A DNA stretch of 9,792 nucleotides from an uncultured Oxalobacteraceae bacterium (GTDB taxonomy: Bacteria; Pseudomonadota; Gammaproteobacteria; Burkholderiales; Burkholderiaceae): positions 1-9,792 of the forward strand of contig CAMLDH010000121.1 of the NCBI GenBank assembly GCA_946478765.1, in the 5' to 3' direction. Every line of letters begins with the position of its first letter. The stretch's first letter is position 1. A program made the position numbers and the translations under genes. A model generated the notes under the pieces. It was not told the origin of the DNA. It was given only the letters and a program-made list of their open reading frames with translations, and made no database searches. This document shows positions 8,030 through 9,792 of this stretch, one piece after another.

Positions 8030-8281
8030 CGGTGGCAATGCAGTGGAGGCGGTTCTTCGATTTTCTTACATGACAGGCTACAATCGGCCAAAACCAGACG
8101 CGCGCTTTCATTGTGTAAATCCAAAAAATGGATTGGGAAATCATTCCTTATATATTGTCACGGTATAAGTAGATTGAGGCAGAATTCGCTTTCACATACA
8201 CTTCACCAATCGCGTGGAATAAAACATTAATGCGTGTTGGATTGCTCGGTGTACAAACGAAGTGAGCACTTTTAAGGAATA
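8030..8281. other. AT-rich intergenic region, presumed promoter region of the PIN gene pair
   Basis: About 250 bases without a supported gene, where the sequence turns from GC-rich to AT-rich. It contains a short inverted repeat ATCCA-aaaaa-TGGAT (8119-8133) and a TATATT/TATAAG-rich patch (about 8150-8170). No -35/-10 pair has convincing spacing, so I do not place a promoter. An operator role for the small inverted repeat is speculative. Confidence 0.4.
8274..8278 (+). promoter_or_regulatory. Ribosome-binding site deciding the start of the small gene
   Basis: AAGGA ends three bases before the first ATG (8282) and six bases before the adjacent second ATG (8285). The spacing favours 8285 as the true start, giving a protein of 100 rather than 101 residues. 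Confidence 0.6.
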
Positions 8282-8284
8282 ATG

Positions 8285-8587
8285 ATGCCGTCAATTAGTA
8301 TGAAGGATGCGGTGAATACTGCGAAAAATACGTTGAAAGACTTATTCAGTGATGATACGCCGAAGGCACTTGCCTTAGAGGAGATCGAATTGGTATCAAT
8401 TGATGGTCGTGATTTTTGGGCTGTTACACTTGGGTTTTACCGCACAAAATCGGTTAGTGTGCAAAGTAATGCAATCACTGATTTTTATAAGCCTTCGCCG
8501 CAAGTCGAAAATCGGGTCTACAAAACTTTATTCGTGGATGCGAATTCAGGTGATTTTTTCAAGATGGACATTCGGCTCGTGCAATGA
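8285..8587 (+). CDS. Small hypothetical protein, first gene of a PIN-containing pair
   Basis: A 100-residue soluble protein with no signal peptide or membrane segment. An amphipathic N-terminal helix (SMKDAVNTAKNTLKDLF) is followed by an acidic EEIEL segment and then strands FWAVTLGFYR and VYKTLFVDANSGDFFKMDIR. This layout (helix, then W-x-VTL strand, then YK-x-x-x-VDA-x-SG) recalls small PepSY-like single-domain proteins, but that is a fold impression, not a family match. Its stop TGA (8585-8587) overlaps the ATG of the PIN gene in an ATGA junction, so the two are translationally coupled. The order, small protein first and nuclease-fold protein second, fits an antitoxin/toxin or regulator/effector layout. 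Codon use is AT-rich, unlike the eCIS genes. Function unknown. ATG at 8282 is the alternative start. Confidence 0.75.
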   Translation: MPSISMKDAVNTAKNTLKDLFSDDTPKALALEEIELVSIDGRDFWAVTLGFYRTKSVSVQSNAITDFYKPSPQVENRVYKTLFVDANSGDFFKMDIRLVQ

Positions 8588-9111
8588 CGCTGCCGCTAAA
8601 CGAGCAATTACACACGTTTGTTGCTAGACATAGCAGTAAAGGGATTCTTCTCGATACTAACACTTTGCTTTTGCTTCTCTTTGCACGCTATCAACCAAGT
8701 ATGATCGGAAAAAAGCGTCTCGAAGAATATACAGAAGAGGATGCACAATTATTAGTTCAGTTCGTTCAACAATTTTGCCGAATTCTTACAACACAACACG
8801 TTCTTGCTGAAACCAGTAATTTGGCAAGGCAAATTGTCAAGAATCGACTACATGAAGAGCTGTCTGAGTTATTGCATCCATTGTTTTGTTTGAATCGCCC
8901 AGATTCATTTAAACAATGTGCAATTGATGGCGAGAATATCGATAGAGTGTTGTTCGGACGGCTTGGGTTAACGGATTCAGGCCTCGCTTCCATGGTTCAA
9001 ACGAAGCAGCTGCTTCTCACAGCTGATCTCGACCTGTATGTCGCCGTAGTTTCGAATGGCGGGGATGCTATCAACTTCAATCACATGAGAGAAGCAGCAG
9101 GATTGTTGTGA
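8584..9111 (+). CDS. PIN-domain protein (putative ribonuclease)
   Basis: A 175-residue protein with the PIN nuclease-fold layout: ILLDTNTLLLLL at 21-32 (D24, first acidic residue), HVLAETSNL at 72-80 (E76), GLTDSGL at 128-134 (D131) and LLTADLDLY at 144-152 (D148 and/or D150). These four acidic positions are the usual Mg-binding set, so it should be a metal-dependent RNase if active. It is longer than VapC toxins (about 130 residues); the extra length is mainly the helical stretch EEYTEEDAQLLVQFVQQF (47-64) and a middle helical part. The gene starts at ATG 8584 inside the stop of the preceding gene (ATGA), with no strong RBS of its own, so it is probably translated by coupling. Composition is AT-rich. 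A role as a toxin or in phage defence is inferred from fold and pairing; a housekeeping RNA-processing role cannot be excluded. Confidence 0.8.
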   Translation: MTLPLNEQLHTFVARHSSKGILLDTNTLLLLLFARYQPSMIGKKRLEEYTEEDAQLLVQFVQQFCRILTTQHVLAETSNLARQIVKNRLHEELSELLHPLFCLNRPDSFKQCAIDGENIDRVLFGRLGLTDSGLASMVQTKQLLLTADLDLYVAVVSNGGDAINFNHMREAAGLL

Positions 9112-9177
9112 CGTCCTGCGGTAAATTGCAAACAATGCACATTGGGTTGAATAACTGAATCGGGTCGGATGCAGGGC

Positions 9178-9323
9178 CGTAGGGCGCATCGCGATGCGCC
9201 GGATGGTTACCGCCTCCCTGCGCCACGCCCTCAAGTTTACCGACCAATTCGCAATCTGAAAAACAGGCTACGCCTGCTTGGTCGGGTGCATTAAAAAATC
9301 CGGGCATCGCGATGCGGCCTACG
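9178..9323. repeat. Nested inverted-repeat element (~146 bp), REP/MITE-like
   Basis: The ends are inverted copies of each other: 9178-9199 and the reverse complement of 9302-9323 agree at 20 of 22 bases, beginning CGTAGG. Each end is also itself palindromic (GGCGCATCG/CGATGCGCC at 9183-9200; GCATCGCGATGC at 9304-9315). Inside lie an 8-bp inverted repeat CCGACCAA/TTGGTCGG (9240-9247/9278-9285) and an inner hairpin CAGGC-tac-GCCTG (9264-9276). There is no ORF of interest inside. The nesting is what a non-autonomous dispersed repeat would show; copy number elsewhere is not visible here. Confidence 0.6.
9259..9276 (-). terminator. Possible weak intrinsic terminator on the minus strand
   Basis: Read on the minus strand, a 5-bp stem (CAGGC/GCCTG, loop of 3) is followed directly by TTTTT. 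It lies about 160 bases downstream of the minus-strand gene ending at 9433. The stem is short, and it is part of the repeat element, so termination is only possible, not shown. Confidence 0.25.
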
Positions 9324-9351
9324 AATTGCGTTGAGCCCAGTCGACCAGCAA

Positions 9352-9407
9352 AACGGGGTCAGGTCTTGCAATCACGCATATGTTGGATTGCAAGACCTGA
9401 CCCCGTT
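9352..9407. repeat. Perfect 22-bp inverted repeat with 12-base loop
   Basis: The arms 9352-9373 and 9386-9407 are exact reverse complements (22 of 22). The left arm starts AACGGGGTCAGG; the loop is acgcatatgttg. There is no T-run on either side, so it is not a standard intrinsic terminator, although it sits 25 bases past the stop of the minus-strand gene. GGGGTCAGG hairpins of this kind recall, from memory, repeats associated with REP-associated tyrosine transposases (RayT, IS200-like); no transposase gene is in the window. Confidence 0.75.
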
Positions 9408-9432
9408 CTCGCTACGTTTCTTTCAACACTAC

Positions 9433-9792
9433 TTATTCGGCCGTGGGAAACCGTATCATGGCCTTGATTTCCTCGAAAACAAGCCTCTCTTGCGTCTTGT
9501 ATGCCGGACCATCGTATTTGTTCCTCTCAGCGCTTTCCAGCCTGCCCCCCTTCCAGCTATCGCTATGTGCAGAATCAGGCACCGCGCCAAATACTAATTT
9601 GGAAAGTTCCAGAAAGTCGTCCACCATTTCCCGAGCGGAAGTCGCAGCTTGAGGAAAATAAGAACTTTTATTGACGAACGATTCGACCAACTCGGTGGCC
9701 GTTTCGTAAATAGATCTTAGCGCCTTGATTTGCATTTTGGCGATGTCCCGTTCTTGCGCGATTCGCGTCTCGTCTCGAGCAATAAGTGATAG
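9433..9792 (-). CDS. Hypothetical protein, 3' part of a gene running off the window
   Basis: The minus-strand frame is open from the right edge to the stop at 9433-9435, giving at least 119 residues. An internal ATG at 9735 could be a start, but the frame continues upstream with a natural-looking charged helix (ARDETRIAQERDIAK) directly joined to MQIKALRSIYETATELVESF, so the gene most likely begins outside the window. The visible part is soluble and mostly helical, perhaps coiled-coil (Arg/Glu/Lys-rich with spaced Leu/Ile), followed by a polar stretch (PDSAHSDSWKGGRLESAERN) and a C-terminal helix ending FPTAE. No signal peptide or membrane segment is seen and I recognise no family. It converges with the PIN gene pair, with the two repeat elements lying between them. 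Coding status rests on the uninterrupted frame and plausible protein composition. Confidence 0.6.
   Translation of the reverse strand, partial: LSLIARDETRIAQERDIAKMQIKALRSIYETATELVESFVNKSSYFPQAATSAREMVDDFLELSKLVFGAVPDSAHSDSWKGGRLESAERNKYDGPAYKTQERLVFEEIKAMIRFPTAE

Noticed and set aside
7924..8073. Short plus-strand ORF of 49 codons containing KIITGGAIAIDPHRPVVANDLTV
   Set aside because: It reads attractively but has no RBS, overlaps the 7815 ORF in another frame, and is too short to judge.
7233..8144. Minus-strand open frame (303 codons) opposite the broken gene
   Set aside because: This was a serious alternative since the plus strand is broken, but its product is Arg/Cys/His-rich and the plus-strand segments read as more natural protein (for example LNAMGGGPAAAIAGIRV and AALAYTDSTG).
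8977..9307. Minus-strand ORFs over the 3' end of the PIN gene and the repeat element
   Set aside because: They are antisense to the PIN motifs and pass through palindromic repeat DNA.
9331..9597. Plus-strand ORF of 88 codons
   Set aside because: It runs through the 22-bp hairpin and opposite the minus-strand gene; no RBS and no protein-like features.
1..9792. CRISPR array, tRNA or rRNA genes
   Set aside because: No regularly spaced direct repeats, cloverleaf with a CCA-type acceptor, or rRNA signature was seen on either strand.

Overview
The window reads as a high-GC Gram-negative chromosome, probably betaproteobacterial (Burkholderiales-like). That placement is inferred from codon bias, signal-peptide style and gene content, not from a marker gene. 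Its left two thirds hold the 3' end of an extracellular contractile injection system (eCIS, phage-tail-like particle) locus. The right third is a visibly AT-richer accessory segment followed by foldable dispersed repeats.

Region 1 (1-4123) has the tape-measure protein (Afp14-like, 5' end cut by the window) and an Afp15-like AAA+ ATPase, in the same order as in Afp/PVC-type loci. Region 2 (4123-6951) is an unusual exported protein whose start overlaps the ATPase stop. It has a signal peptide, a peptidoglycan-binding-like domain, four tandem repeats of about 66 residues, a GH18-like barrel with a degenerate catalytic motif, and three C-terminal membrane helices. It looks like an envelope partner of the particle.

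Region 3 (6968-7796) follows 16 bases later with a good ribosome-binding site. It is a broken gene with a stop at codon 3 and two one-base frameshifts. Restored, it gives a protein of about 276 residues with a polar N-terminus and an FVDNR motif recalling eCIS cargo proteins. A short, possibly also frameshifted ORF follows (7815-8021).

Region 4 (8285-9111) is a two-gene unit of different base composition: a 100-residue protein of unknown function and a translationally coupled PIN-domain (nuclease-fold) protein. This resembles a toxin-antitoxin or defence-like module and is probably horizontally acquired. Region 5 (about 9112-9432) has no gene; it holds a nested inverted-repeat element of about 146 bp and a separate perfect 22-bp inverted repeat. 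Region 6 (9433-9792, minus strand) is the 3' part of an unrecognised gene that runs off the right edge.

The most notable points are the membrane-anchored PG-binding/repeat/pseudo-GH18 protein in the eCIS operon, the decayed cargo-like gene behind it, and the PIN gene pair. Both sure frameshifts, and the possible third, are missing-one-base events, so sequencing error must be excluded before calling the cargo gene dead.
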